The notes: generated by a model from the letters alone, not told the origin. A stretch of 64,000 nucleotides of DNA from Okapia johnstoni (GCA_024291935.2 CM044315.1:79466385-79530384), one strand, 5' to 3'; positions 44,837 to 58,150 are shown, counted from the stretch's first letter. Translations and numbers: made by a program.

Positions 44837-45100
44837 CCATGTGCAAGCTCCAGTATTTTGGCCACCTGATGTGAAGAGCCGACTCATCGGAAAAGACCCT
44901 GATGCTGGGTAAGATTGAGGGCAAGAGTACAAGAGGCCAACAGAGGATGAGATGGTTTGATGGTATCACTGACTCAATGGACATGGGTCTGAGCAAACTC
45001 AGGGAGATAGTGAAGGACAGGGAAGTCTGGCGTGCTGCAGTTCATGGGTTGCAAAGAGCCAGATGCCACTTAGGGAATGAACAACAACAGCCATGTGCAA
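44837..45100 (+). mobile_element. BovB LINE 3' end with 10-bp target duplication
   Basis: Body 44847-45090 (ctccagtattttggccacc to gggaatgaacaacaacag). Duplication ccatgtgcaa is exact at 44837-44846 and 45091-45100. Confidence 0.95.
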
Positions 45101-45154
45101 AACCCAGATGGCCCAGGGTGGTGGGGTGAGGGGAAGGCAGGAAAAATAGGGAGG

Positions 45155-45250
45155 GAGCGTGAATGCTCTGGAATCAGGTAGATTTGGATCCAAAGCCTGG
45201 CCCAACCACTTGCCAGCTGTGTGCTATTGGGCTAGTTATTTATCATGACT
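45155..45250 (+). repeat. MIR fragment
   Basis: gaatgctctggaatcaggta, acttgccagctgtgtgctat. Confidence 0.6.
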
Positions 45251-46369
45251 GTAGACAGAACAGTGGCTATGAGCCTCCAGGATTTACTTCATCCTCACAA
45301 TGATCGATCCATTTTAGAGATCAGAAATCCAGGTGCAGAGAGCTTAAGGAACCTGCCCAGGACCATACAACTTAGTAAGTGGCTGAGCCAAGGTATGAAC
45401 CCAGGTGGACTGGCAGCCTGTACTTATGCTAAATTTAACCTCTCAGGGTCTCTGTTCTGTTCTGTTTTGCTTACTAGTGTGTCACCAGCATCCAGGAACC
45501 CATTAAGTATTTGTTGAATAAAAGAGTACAAATGATTGACTGAAATACACCTATTGAACTTGACAGTTTGAGTAGCTGCTGGGCCTTGGCAAGAGCAGGG
45601 TCAGGAGCAGCAGGGACAGATATGAAGCTACCAGGACTCAAGGAGTGAAAGGGAGGGAAATAGGATAGATGGGTGTCAGGGTGGACAACCCACTCCAGAA
45701 CCAGAAGTCAGGAGCAAGAGTGGCACAGGGTCTAGATAATGACTGTCATGTGTTTTTTTTAAGTGTTTGGAAGAGAGCTGGGTCTACAGAGAGAGGATCA
45801 TTGCTGGAGCCAGGCCTTGGAGGGGACATGAGTAAATGGGACCCCAAACACCAGGAGAGGGAGCAATTCCTGCCCATGAGGGTTATTCATCTGTTGGAGG
45901 GTGAGATGGGTTAAACAGACAATGGCAACCTTACTAGGGAAGAACTGAGCTACAGAGAGCACCAGGGGGTGGGGATCCAGGAGAAGGGAAATGCCCCCTT
46001 AAAACCATCTTTGCTTAGAGCCAGTTGGCCTGGAGGGCAGGTAGGTGTCTGAACTTCTCTCCTCTGCTTTTCCCCAGGAGGCTTAGTGCCAGCCCCAGAG
46101 AGAGAGGCTTGGGGGCTGGATTAGAAGTGGCTACTTCTGGCTGTGCCCAGACAAGCCAGCAGAGAGACTTACAACTGAGCCCCAAGCCCCAGTCCTGATA
46201 GTATGAGTAACTACTAAGGACCAGCCAGCTAGGATGTCCTCAGCATCCTTTCCCCTGTCAGGGGAGTCAACTCCTATTTCCAGAGCTGGAGCCAGCTAGG
46301 GTTTCCTCAAGTGAAGCAGTAAAAGAGGAAAATCAACATCCCAATGATCTTGTTTATGGTGCTAGGTAA

Positions 46370-46450
46370 GCTGTATAGCTTAATCCCTTCGAGGTTAATG
46401 AATTTACAACTTGCTTTGGAATTTGACAAGGGCCGTAAAAGAGGAATGAA
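46370..46450. promoter_or_regulatory. Weak candidate conserved noncoding element
   Basis: gtatagcttaatcccttcg, gaggttaatgaatttacaac, gaatttgacaagggccg. Short, repeat-free, with TAAT cores. Confidence 0.3.
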
Positions 46451-46629
46451 GCTCTGGGCAGCCCCTGCCTTAGAGGATGTTCAGGGTTAGACTAGCCTGG
46501 CCTGGCCAGCCTGGTGAAGGAGGGAAGATTTCAATGGTGGGTGGGTTCATGGCCAACTGTCTGGACTCTAAATTGAGTGGGTCAAAGGACACTTTTTATA
46601 CGGTTGGGGCAGGCTGGACTGAGTTGGAG

Positions 46630-46720
46630 CTCCCAGGCCTGCAGGACCTCTGCATCTTGGGCAAGTCATTTAACCTCTCTGAGCCTCATCATAAGAGTGA
46701 TTAATACCTTCTATCTCTTA
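46630..46720 (+). repeat. MIR SINE fragment
   Basis: cttgggcaagtcatttaacc, tctgagcctcatcataag. A Bov-tA follows immediately. Confidence 0.8.
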
Positions 46721-46926
46721 TTGGCTTCCCTGTGGCTCAGACAGTAAAGAATCTGCCTGCAATGCAGGAGACATGCGTTGGATCTCTGGGTCTGGAAGAT
46801 CCCCTGGAGAAAAGGAATGGTTACCCACTCCAGTATTCTTGTCTGGAGAATTCCATGGACAGAGGAGGCTGGCAGTCCATGGGGTTACAAAGAGTCAGTC
46901 ATGACTGAGCAACTTTCATCATCATC
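46721..46926 (+). repeat. Bov-tA SINE
   Basis: ttggcttccctgtggctcag to gtcagtcatgactgagcaac. Confidence 0.93.
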
Positions 46927-47034
46927 ACCTTCTACTGTAACTGGAAAGGATGAAAGATACCACATGTGAAGAAGCTAGCATTAGTCCTTAGTTAAGTGTT
47001 AACTATGCAATTATCATTTTATTCTGTCTTAGGT

Positions 47035-47180
47035 CATAATCTGTTTACTTGTCTATGTGTCTCACCATTTATCAATTCATTCAGAAATCCAATAAATCTT
47101 CATTGAGAAGTTACCCTGTGTCAGACGCAATTTGGCATGAGAGGCACAACCTTAAAACACACAAAAAATCAAGGAAAATC
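47035..47180 (-). repeat. L2 LINE 3' fragment, inverted
   Basis: aattcattcagaaatccaat, gttaccctgtgtcagacgc. Confidence 0.5.
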
Positions 47181-47274
47181 AGTGCTTGGGGAGGAGGGAT
47201 GTATATGTTACTCTGAAAGCACAAAGAAGGGAGTGACTCAGCTGCTTCTCTAGTCTAAGCCAGCTTGAATAATG

Positions 47275-47400
47275 CCTTGTACTGATGCAGCACTTGGCAG
47301 GTCATGGAGTACTTTCATGTGATTAATTCCTTTGATTCTCACAACAACCCCATAATGACCACATTTTCTAAATCAAAAATTAGAGTCCAGTGTGACCGCC
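47275..47400 (-). repeat. MIR fragment, inverted
   Basis: cttggcaggtcatggagtac, gattctcacaacaaccccat. Confidence 0.6.
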
Positions 47401-47574
47401 TGGTGTGACAAGAGATCAAAACATTTGGAATTGGGGCAGTTTAGAAAATCTAGGCCATGTTGAGTTTGGTAAGCAGAGAGGGCAGGGATGTTTAGCATCT
47501 CTATCAAAACAGTTAGAGAAACGAAGCTAAAATCGGCAGTGGGAGAAGGAAAGCTTCATCTCATTCATTCACTG

Positions 47575-47695
47575 ATCACTTTATGAGGCCACCAAGGTCA
47601 AGGGCTGTGTTGCTTACTTCTGGGTGCACAGCACCTAACACAAAACCTTGCAGAGATTAGGGCCTCAATAACTGTGTTTCAAAGGAATAAATGAA
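47575..47695 (+). repeat. L2 LINE 3' end
   Basis: ccaaggtcaagggctgtgtt, gcacagcacctaacacaaaa, gggcctcaataactgtg. Confidence 0.65.
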
Positions 47696-48054
47696 TCTGC
47701 CTGTGAATGTATGTATCTGCTCCTAGTTGCAAAACTCCTCAAAAGAGATGTCAATATTCATCATTGTCTCTTCCTTCCCTCCAGCCTCTCTTGAAAGTGC
47801 TCTTGCCAGGATGGCCAACGATGCCTGGTTTGCCAGTTCCGACATTTAAGTCTCAGTAGTAATCCTCATCGATTCTATTGGCAGCAACTTCACTGCAGAT
47901 CCTCCCTCCTTCTTAATCACTTACATCCCTCGGCTTCCTTTACAGCACACTCTCCTGTTTTCTTCTTGCCTCACTGGACACCCCTTCTTAGTCTCCTTGC
48001 TGGAGGCCCCTCCTTTTCCCATCCTCTAACCTTGGGAGTGCAAGAATAGATTTA

Positions 48055-48297
48055 TGAGGGGATTTCCCCGGTGGTCCAGTAGTTGAGAATCTGCTTTCCA
48101 ATGCAGGGGACACGGGTTTGAGCCTTGATCAGGGAACTAAGATTCCACATGCTGGGACAACTAAGCCTGCTTGCTGCAAACTACAGAACCTCTGAGTTTT
48201 GGAGCCCGAGTATCGCAGCTAGACAGAAAGAAGCCTGTGCGCTGCAACGACAACTAAGAACTGGTGCAGCCAAATAAAGAGATAAATAAATATTTAG
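48055..48297 (+). repeat. CHR-type tRNA-related SINE, long form
   Basis: gggatttccccggtggtcc, cacgggtttgagccttgat, cagggaactaagattccac, ending ggtgcagccaaataaagag. Confidence 0.9.
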
Positions 48298-49339
48298 AAA
48301 AGGACAGATTCATAAGAAGGTGTGCAAGAGTGTGTAAGCGGGTCAACCCCATGTTCAGGGTCCAGGGCTCTTGGCTTATGCTGGAATGCTGGTTTCTCAG
48401 GCTTCTGCTCAGGAGTATCTTTTTCCTGTTCCTCTCATCCGAGCTCACTGGCCCACCCATTTTACTGTTTTCAGAGTCATCTCTCTTCCTCTGTCTGTCC
48501 TCATTCTTCTACTCTGACACTAGACTTTCTCTGTGACCTACTGGTAACTCCCAACAAACAAGCCAAGAGCCCCAGGATCAGGCCGTTCCCATTTAGCTGG
48601 GAGGGGATCACTTCTCAAGGCGAGTGCTGAGTGTTTGATGCAGACCCGGCAACAGCACAGGCTACACACAGGCAGTGGAGAAGGCGTGGATGCTGGTGCT
48701 GGCTGGCTCTTCCTTGGCCACACCAATGCCGGCGCTAACAGTGCCAGTGTCTTGAATACACTGTGCCCGTTCCTGTGGACCTGGCTAGTGGGACAGCTGC
48801 TTCACACCTGGAGATGAAATCTGAGACCAGACCAGAAAGACACAAGTGCGGAGTAAGAAGACAGGCCTGGGCCCCTACTTGGGCAAAGAGGAATGAATAA
48901 AATACTAGGAGACCCCAGGTTCTATCCAGGGTCCTTAAGGAAAGCTCTGGGTCCTGCCTACTGTGGTCTCCCAAGCCCGTCTCTTCCCCCACATCCTTCC
49001 CTGCCTCTGTAGTCTCATCTCTCTCTCCAGAGCCCTTCAACCCTCCTTCCCTCTGCACAGAGGATGATACTCTTAAGAAAATACTGAGACCATGGGTCTG
49101 TGTTTCCCCTTCCCATGCACTCCAGACCCCAAGCCAAGGTTGCCCAGCTAGAGACTTCATTTTCTCTGGATCCCAGCCCTCCTGACTCCCCAGGCATGTG
49201 TGAAAAGGAGCTTGGCCAAAGTGAGGATTCCCTGGCTAGCACCCTGAAGAGTCCTTTTGCTCTCTCAGGAGGGTCCCTGTGGGCTCCACCTGTCCAGCTG
49301 GCCCTGCTACAGGGGACAGGCAGCTGGGACCCGTCCTGC

Positions 49340-49510
49340 AGGCGTAGAGGCTGAAACAGGCTAATGAATCCTGATGGGAGAAGTGACCTTTTCCAAATGC
49401 CACATGTCATTGGATTTTATATCACACAAGGACAATGTGCCATGGGTATTAAAATCGTTTTTCCAATAGTTATATATGTGTGTGAGTGTGGTGCACAGTC
49501 TGTATGACGA
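49340..49510. promoter_or_regulatory. Weak candidate conserved noncoding element
   Basis: caggctaatgaatcctgatg, ccttttccaaatgccacatg, gggtattaaaatcgtttttc. No repeat recognised. Confidence 0.3.
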
Positions 49511-50409
49511 GAGGAAAATCCTAATGAAGATGTCGTCAAATGAGCCTTCCCTCCTCAGCCCCAGACAGCCAGTTCTCCAGGACACTCCCTCCTTTAGCCG
49601 GTTAGGCCCTAGACCTCAGTTCTCGAGTACAAGTAAACCTTTCTCCCAGGAAGTTCCCCTAGCACAATCCCTGGCTCTAGATCTGGCCTTGGCTCCACTT
49701 CCTGGCCTAGGAAGTTCTATCCAACATCAGAGGAAAAGCAAGACCTGGAGGAGGCAGTCACCCACCCAATAGGCCTGGGACATGCTGGTCCTCTCTCCTG
49801 GGTCCTGCGGAGAAGTCAGAGGATGCTTTGGACAGGAAGGAGACACAACCTGGGAGAGCAGGCCAGGTGGTAAGTGTGGTACTCAGAGGCTTCCAGAAGG
49901 CCAGGGGAGGCTGGACTTGGAACCGAGAACCCCAGATTATTCTGTTTAAAGCCTCAAAGTTCTCATGGTCCAGCCCATCTTTACAATATTCCTGACAGGT
50001 GGTCTGCCTAAACACTTTCAAGGCCAGGAGACTCTAGACATCCCCAGGCACCATGTCTGCTCTGGAGACCTTCAGCTGTTTAGAAAGTTCACAAACAGCC
50101 TGAACTAAAATCTATTTCTTTGAAAGTTCCACCTATTGGTCTGTATATAACTCCTCAGGTTCAGACAGAAAAAGTTTGATCTCTGTTCTACACAATAGCC
50201 TTTTGGGAATCCAAAAACATTAATAATGTTCCCTGATGTTTTCTTTTCTCTAGCTCGAGCATTTCTAGTCCATTTGATGATTCCCAATGTGACCCAACTT
50301 CAAGAATCATAACCTACAGGCACTCCAGTTCTGTTCCACTGAGAATGTTCTGCCCATTTTCTATTGCCATGGTGGGAAAGGGAAGCCTGTAATGATAAAG
50401 GGGAAAAAA

Positions 50410-50530
50410 CAAGCATCCAGAGTCAGAGCCCCAGGTTCAAAATCTCAGCCTCATTATTTAACAGGAGTATGAACTTGAGTAAGGTACTTCACCTTCTGGA
50501 GACTTCATTTCTCTATTATAGCACTAGATA
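50410..50530 (+). repeat. MIR SINE
   Basis: ccagagtcagagccccaggt, gagtaaggtacttcaccttc. Confidence 0.65.
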
Positions 50531-50959
50531 GAGGGACAACTTTCCCATTGGAATAAGTTCTTCAGGATGTGGTCGAAGAACAGACCAGGACCTTAGTGGA
50601 GACCTACCCAAGCAGAGGAGGCCCACACAGGTCCCAGGATGGGGAGAGGGGCAGAAAGAGTAAGCAATATCCATAAATAGGTGCTTGTCCCAGACAAGTG
50701 CCCACAACTAACTGTCCAAAATTCTTGCAAACAGTTTCAAGCATACAATTTGACCCCATTCTTGCCCTTCATGCTCAAATTGAGACAAGGCTGCTTGTCT
50801 CAGTGATGAAGCCGTTCCCCTTGCAGGGCCCACAGCACCAGAACTCAAATGTATAGGCTCAGACTAGGGCTCCCCAAGTCTGGGGAGAGATTAAGATCCA
50901 GACTTGGCCTTCCTGCTGAAGCTACTAGTGCTGATTCCCATAAAGGCTGTTTCTTTGGC

Positions 50960-51180
50960 TTGCTCAGCTTTGGATCTTGGTCCAACTACTTGCTAATTGT
51001 GTGACCTTGGCCAAATTACTTAACTCTCTACACCTGTTTCTTCACTTGAAATATGCAAATAATTTACCTACCTCAGGGTTGTTACAAGGCTTTTGTGGTT
51101 TTAGGAGTAAAACACTTGGAACAAAACATTTTGGGCACATGATAAGCACTCTGTTAGTCATTAGCATTATTCCACTCCCA
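50960..51180 (+). repeat. MIR SINE
   Basis: aattgtgtgaccttggccaa, cttcacttgaaatatgcaaa, ctacctcagggttgttacaa, taagcactctgttagtc. Confidence 0.9.
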
Positions 51181-51794
51181 GGACAGTTGTGAAGGTCATG
51201 GGTGCTAACTAATAGGACGTGTCATTCTTGGCCAGCTGTCAAGCTCTGTGTTCTGAGGGGGTAAGTAGTTTTGTTGATCAGTGCCTAGTCTCCCACATTG
51301 GATATGGGCCCTCAAGTTAACTTGACCAGTGCAGAGTGGAGTTGGAACTATCTGTTCCCTCCATTGTTCTGGGATCCAAATGACACTAGCTACTTGGGGA
51401 TAGCCATAATACTTGCTGGATTCTTCTGAACTTATGATCAAAAATCCTGCAGGGCTTCTTTAGCTTTGTCTCCCTTCCCTCTCCATGTATTCAAATTCAG
51501 ATATTTATCCTGATTGCATTTCATCTAGCTGGAAGATTCTACCCCTTATTTGATGCAGTCAAGATCATTTGATATTCCTCCTTGGACTGTGTCTTCTGAA
51601 GTTTTCATCAACATGGTTTCAGGCCCTTTGTGAGATTCTGTAGTTCAGAGCCAGCCGAGAGGTGATATAGCTTCTGCCTGGCAGCTGGGTGTCTCAGTCC
51701 TCCTTGTTTACCTGGTTAGTTCATTCTCACTCCTTCAAGAACTAACTCTAATAATAACATTCCTTGAGAATCCCTGAATTAATATTTAGTTTAA

Positions 51795-52050
51795 AAAACA
51801 TTTGTCAGAACACTTATTACCCACTCAAAAGGCTATAACCAAAAAGATAGTAACAAGTGTTGATGGGGATGTAGAGAAACTGGAACTCTCCATTATTTGC
51901 TTGGTGGGAAAATAATTATCACTTGGAATATATTTAAGAGAATGGAAACCATACTTCTACACAAAAACATGAATGCAAATATTCATAACATCATCATTCA
52001 TCATAGTAAAAAAGTGGAACAAGCTAAAGCCTTTCAATTGATAAACGAAA
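51795..52050 (+). repeat. L1 LINE, first piece of split copy
   Basis: gatggggatgtagagaaact, catgaatgcaaatattcata and ttcaattgataaacgaaag, the L1 segment upstream of the 3' UTR. The same L1 resumes at 57253 and again at 60078. Confidence 0.8.
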
Positions 52051-53175
52051 GTAAATTGGATGTAGTCAAGTAGGAGATGGCAAGAGTAAGCACTGACATC
52101 CTAGGAATCAGTGAATGGACAGGAACACGCAAATTTAATTCAGATGATCAATATACCTACTAATGTGGGCAAGAATTCCTAAGAAGAAATGGAGTGACTC
52201 TCATAATCAACAAAAGAGTTCAAAATGTAGTAGCTGGGTGCAACTTCAAAAACGACAGAATGATCTCTGTTCGTTTCCAAGGCAAACCATTTGACATCAC
52301 AGCAATCCAAGTCTATGCCCCAATCACCGATGCTGAAGAAGCTGAAGTTTATCAGTTTTATGAAGACCTACAAGATTTCCTAGAACTAACACCAAAAAAA
52401 AAAATGTCCTATTCATCACAGGGGAATGCAAAAGTAAGAAGTCAAGAAATACCGGAGTAACAGGCAAGTTTGGTCTTGGAGTGCACAATGAAGCAGGGCA
52501 CAGGCTAACAGAATGCTGCCAAAAGAACATACAGGTCATAGCAAACACCCTTTTCAACAACACAAGAGATAACTGCCCACATGGACATCACCAAATGGTC
52601 AATACCAAAATCTGATTACATTCTTTGCAGCTGAAGATGGAGAAGCTCTATACAGTCAGCAAAAATAAGACCTGGAGCTGACTGTGGTTCAGATCATTAG
52701 CTCCTTATAGCAAAAATCAGGCTTAAACTAAAGAAAGCAGGGAAAACCACTAGGCCAGCCAGGTACGACCTAAATCAAATCCCCTATGATTATACAGTGG
52801 AGGTGACAAATAGATTCAAGGGATTAGATCTGGTAGACAGAGTGCCTGAAGAACCATGGACAGAGGTCTGTAATACTGTACAAGAGGCAGTGACCAAAAT
52901 CATCTCAATGAAAAAGAAATGCAAGAAGGCAAAGTAGTTGTCTGAGGAGGTTTTAAAAATAGTTGAAGAAAGAAGAGAAGCAAAAAGCAAGGGAGAAAAT
53001 AAAAGATATGTCCAACTGAATGCAGAGTTCCAGAGAATAGCAAGGAGAGACAAGAAGGCCTTCTTCAATGAACAATGCAAAGAAACAGAAGAAAACAGAA
53101 TGGGAAAGACTAGAGATCTCTTCAAGAAAATTGGAGATATCAGAGGAAAATTTCATGCAAATATGGGCACAATGA
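52051..53175 (+). mobile_element. BovB copy A, 5' piece (endonuclease to start of RT)
   Basis: Begins near the start of the endonuclease region (ggagatggcaagagtaagc) and passes through cgtttccaaggcaaaccatt to the N-terminal part of the RT region. Numerous frameshifts and stops are present (for example an in-frame TAG at about 52934), so it is a dead copy. It stops at atgggcacaatga where copy B enters and resumes at 55627. Confidence 0.88.
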
Positions 53176-54275
53176 GTTAAATTCACCCATCCCAGTCCAT
53201 TTTAGTTCACTGATTCCTAAAATGTCAATGTTCACTCTTGCCATCTCCTGTTGGACCACTTCCAATTTACCATGATTCACGGACCTAACATTTCAGGTTT
53301 CTATGCACTGTTGTTCTTTACAGCATCGGACCTTACTTCCATCACCAGTCACATCCACAGCTGAGTGTTGTTTTTGCTTTGGATCTGTCTCTTCATTCTT
53401 TCTGGGGTTATTTCTCCGCTGTTCTCCAGTAGCATATTGGGCACCTACCGACCTAGAGAGCTCATCTTTCAGTTTCCTATCTTTCTGCCTTTTCATACTG
53501 TTCATGGGGTTCTCAAGGCAAGAGTACTGAAGTGCTTTGCCATTGGCTTCTCCAGTGGACCACGTTTTGTCAGAACTCTCCACCATGACCCATTCGTCTT
53601 GGGTGGCCCTACACAGCATGGCTTATAATTTCATTGAGTTAGACAAAGCTGTGGTCCATGTGATCAGTTTGATTAGTTTTCTGTGATTGTGGTTTTCATT
53701 CTGTCTGCCCTCTGATGGATAAGGATAAGAAGCTTATGGAATCTTCCTGATGGGAGAGACTGACTGAGGGGAAACTGGGTCTTGTTCTGGTGGGTGGGGC
53801 CATGCTCAGTAAATCTTTAATCCAATTTTCTATTGATGGGCAGGGTTGTGTTCCCTCTCTGTTGTTTGACCCGAGGCCAAACTATGGTGGAGGTAATGAA
53901 GATAATGGCAACCTCCTTCAAAAGGTCCCACGCTCGCACTGCCACATTCAGTGCCCCCGACCCTGCAGCAGGCCACCATTGACCCACACCTCTGCTGGAG
54001 ACTCCTGGATACTCATGGGCAAGTCTGGTTCATTCTCTTGTGGGATCGCTGCTCCTTTCTCCTGGGTCCTGATGTGCACAAGGTTTTGCTTGTGCCCTCC
54101 AAGAGTCTGTTTCCCCAGTCCTGTGTAAGTTCTGGTGGCTCTCTGGTGGGTCAGTGGCGACCTCCTCCAAGAGGGCTTATGCCATACTGAGGTCTGCTGC
54201 ACCCAGAGCCCCTGTGGCAGGCCACTGCTGACCTGCACCTCTGCAGGAGACACTTAAACACTCAAAGGCAGGTCT
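53173..54275 (-). mobile_element. BovB copy B, inverted 5' segment
   Basis: This piece reads as antisense BovB from the start of the endonuclease (gttaaattcacccatccc) back into the 5' untranslated region (ccatgacccattcgtcttgg, ggcgacctcctccaagaggg). It joins directly to the sense 3' segment of the same copy. The arrangement is the usual product of twin priming. Confidence 0.8.
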
Positions 54276-55626
54276 AGATCAGGAAGAGGTCTGTTTTCAT
54301 TCCAATCACAAAGAAAGACAATACCAAAAAATGTTCAAACTACTGCACAATTGCACTCATCTCACACACTAGCAAAGTAATGCTCAAAATTCTCCAAGCC
54401 AGGCTTCAACAGTACATGAACCGTGAACTTCCAGATGTTCAAGCTAGATTGAGAAAAGGCAGTGGAACCAGAGATCAAATTGCCAACATCCATTGGGTCA
54501 TTGAAAAAGCAAGAGTTCCAGAAAAACATCTTCTTCTGCTTTATTGACTACGCCAAAGCCTTTGACTGTGTGGATCACAAGGAACTGAGGAAAATTCTTA
54601 AAGAGATGGGAATACCAGACCACCTGACCTGCCTCCTGAGAAATCTGTATGCAGGTCAAGAAGCAACAGTTAGAATCAGACATGGAACAACAGACTGGTT
54701 CCAAATCGGGAAAGTAGTACGTCAAGGCTGTATATTGTCACTGTGCTTATTTAACTTATATGCAGAGTACATCATGTGAAATGCTGGGCTGGATGAAGCA
54801 CAAGCTGGAATCAAGATTGCCAGGAGAAAAATATCAGTAACCTCAGATATGCAGATGACACTATCCTTATGACAGAAAGCGAAGAACTAAAGAGCCTCTT
54901 GATGAAAATGAAAGAGGAGAGTGAAAAAGTTGGCTTAAAACTCAACATTAAAAAAACTAAGATCACGGCATCTGGTCCCAACACTTCATGGCAAATAGAC
55001 AGGGAAACAATAGAAACAGTGAGAGACTTTATTTTGGGGGGCTCAAAAATCACTGCAGATGGTGACTGCAGCCATGAAATTAAAAGATGCTTCTTCTTCA
55101 AAGTAAAGCTATGACCAACCTAGGCAGCATATTAAAAAGCAGAGACATTATTTTGCCAACAAAGGTCCGTCTAGTCTAAGCTATGGTGTTTTCAGTAGTC
55201 ATGTATGGATGTGAGAGTAGGACTATAAAGAAAGTTGAGTGCCAAAGAATTGATGCTTTTGAAGTATGGTGCTGGAGAATACTCTTGAGAGTCCCTTGGA
55301 CTGCAAGGAGATCCAACCAGTCCATCCTAAAGGAAATCAGTCCTGAATATTCATTGGAGGGACTGATGCTGAAGCTGCAACTCCAATATTTTGGCCACTG
55401 ATGTGAAGAACTGACTCATTGGAAAAGACCCTGATTCTGGGAAGATTGAAGGTGGGAGGAGAAGGGGACGACAGAGGAGGAGATGGTTGGATGGCATCAC
55501 TGACTCGATGGACATAAGTTTGAGTAAGCTCCGGGAGTTGGAGATGGACAGGGAAGCCTGGTGTGCTGCAGTCCATGGGATTGCAAAGAGTCGGGCATGA
55601 CTGAGCAATTGAACTGAACTGAACTG
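54276..55626 (+). mobile_element. BovB copy B, sense 3' segment (RT to 3' end)
   Basis: Starts within the RT domain (gtctgttttcattccaatc). It has an intact first-Asp motif FIDYAKAFDCVDH at about 54540, and nucleotides for the YADD box at about 54850 (agatatgcagatgacac). Frames are broken between them. It ends in gaactgaactgaactga at 55626. Confidence 0.9.
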
Positions 55627-57252
55627 ATGGGCAAAATAAAGGATTGAAACGGCAAGGATCTAAGAGAAGCAGAAGAGATTAAGAAGAGTTGGCACTATAG
55701 GTGGAAGAACTATACCAAAAGAGGTCTTAATGACCCAGATAACCATGATGGTATGACCACTAACCTAGAGCCAGACATCCTGGAGTATAAATTCAAGTGG
55801 TCCTTAGGAAGCATTACAATGAACAAAGCTAGAGGAGGTGATGGAATTCCAGTAGAGCTATTTAAAATCCTAAAGATGATGCTATAAAAGTGCTGCACTC
55901 AATATGTCAGCAAATTTGAAAAACCCAGAAATGGCCACAGGACTAGAAAAGTCAGTCTTCATACCAGTTCCCAAGAAGGGCAGTACTAAAGAATTTCAAA
56001 CTACTGGACAATCGCACTCACTTCCCATGCTAGTAAGATTATGATCAAAATCCTTCAAGTTAGGCTTCAGCAGTACTTGAATCAGGAACTTCCAGATATA
56101 CAGACTGGGTTTGGAAAGGGCAGAAGAACCAGAGATCAAATTGCCAACATTCGTTGGATCACAGAGAAAGCAAGGGAATTCCAGGAAAACATTTACTTCT
56201 GTTTCATTGATTACACTAAACCCTTTGACTCTGTGAATCATAACAAACTGTGGAAAACTCTTAATGAGATGAGAATACCAGACCATTTTACATGTTTCCT
56301 GAGAAACCTGTATGTAGGTCAAGAAGCAACAGTTAGAACCTTACATGGAACAACCGACTAATTCAAAATTGAGAAAAGAATACGACAAGGCTGTGTATTG
56401 TCACCCTGTTTATTTAACTTATATGCAGAGCACATCATGTGAAATGCTGGGCTGGATGAGTTACAGGCTGGGATCAAGATTGCTGGGAAAAATATCAACA
56501 ATCTCAGATATGCAGATGATACCACTCTAATGAGGGTGAAAGAGGAGAGTGAAAAGTCTGGCTTAAAACTTAATATTAAGAAAACTAAGATCATGGCATC
56601 CAGCCCTATCACTTCATGGCAAATAGAAAGGGAAAAGGTGGAAGCATTGACAGATTTCCTCTTCTTGGGCTCTAAAATCACTGTGGATGGTGACTGCAGT
56701 TATGATATTAGAAGACGATTGCTTCTTGGCAGGAAAGCTATGACAAACCTAGACAATGTATTAAAAAGCAAAGACATCACTTTGCCAACAAAGGTCTGTA
56801 TAGTCAAGGCTATGGTCTTTCCACTAGTCATGAAAGAATGTGAGAGTTGGACCATAAAAAAGACAAGAGTGCAGAAGAATTGATGCTTTCGAACTGTGGT
56901 GATGGAGAAGACTCTTGAGAGTCCCTGGGACAGCTGGAGATCAAACCAGTCAATCCTTAAAGAAATCAGCCCTGAATACTCATTGAAAGGACTGATGCTG
57001 AAGCGGAAGTTCCAATACTTTGGCCACCTGATGTGAACAGCCACCTCATTGGAAAAGACCTTGATGTTGGGAAAGATTGAAGACAGAAGGGAAGAGGGTG
57101 ACAGAAGATGAGATGGTTGGATGGCATTACCAATTCAATGGACATGAACTTGGGCAAACTCTGAGAGACGGTGAGGGACAAGGAAGCCTGGCATGCTGCA
57201 GTCCACGGGGTTGCAAACAGTTAGACATGACTTGGTGACAGCACAACAACAA
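55627..57252 (+). mobile_element. BovB copy A, 3' piece (RT to 3' end)
   Basis: Resumes with atgggcaaaataaagg, which repeats and then continues the text where copy A stopped at 53175. It carries FIDYTKPFDSVNH (about 56203), a decayed YADD region (about 56510) and a 3' end reading gacatgacttggtgacagc. It is more diverged than copies B and C, which fits its being the older host. Confidence 0.85.
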
Positions 57253-57652
57253 CAATATCCAGACAATGGCATATTAATTGGTCATGAAGAGGAATGAAGT
57301 AGTGACACATGCTATAGCATGGATAAACTTTGAAAACATGCTATATGAAAGAAGCCAGGCACACACACACACAAAATGCATATTGAAGAATTCTGTTGTT
57401 ATTCTGCTGCTATAGAGATTATCATACTAAGTGAAGTAAACCAAAAAGAGAAAAACAAATAGCATAAGATATCACTTATATGTGGAATCTAAAAGATAGC
57501 ACAAATGAACCTATCTACTAAACAGAAACACTCATAGACATAGAGAACAGACTTATGGTTACCAAGGGAGTGGGGTGGGGGAAGGGAGACGGATGCACTG
57601 GGACTTTGGGGTTGGTGGATGCAAGCTATTACATTTAGAATGGGTAAACAAC
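57253..57652 (+). repeat. L1 LINE, second piece of split copy
   Basis: aatatccagacaatggcata, ggaatgaagtagtgacacat, gatatcacttatatgtggaa, gacttatggttaccaaggg. It is interrupted at 57652 by BovB copy C. Confidence 0.9.
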
Positions 57653-58150
57653 ATTATAGGGGACTGGAATGCAAAAGTAGGAAGTCAGGAAACACCTGGC
57701 GTAACAGGCAAATTTGGCCTTGGAGTACAGAATGAAGCAGGGCAAAGGCTAATAGAGTTTTGCCAAGAGAACGCACTGTTCATAGCAAACACCCTCTTCC
57801 AACAAGAGAAGACTCTACACATGGACATCACCAGATGGTCAACACCGAAATCAGATTGATTGTATTCTTTGCAGCCAAAGATGGAGAAGCTCTATACAGT
57901 CAGCAAAAACAAGACCGGGAGCAGACTGTGGCTCAGATCATGAACTCCTCATTGCCAAATTCAGACTTAAATTGAAGAAAGTAGGGAAAACCACTAGACC
58001 ATTCAGGTATGACCTAAATCAAATCCCTTATGATTATACAGTGGAAGTGACAAATAGATTTAAGGGACTAGATCTGATAGACAGAGTGCCTGATAACTAT
58101 GGACAGAGGTTCATGACATTGTACAGGAGACAGGGATCAAGACCATCCCC

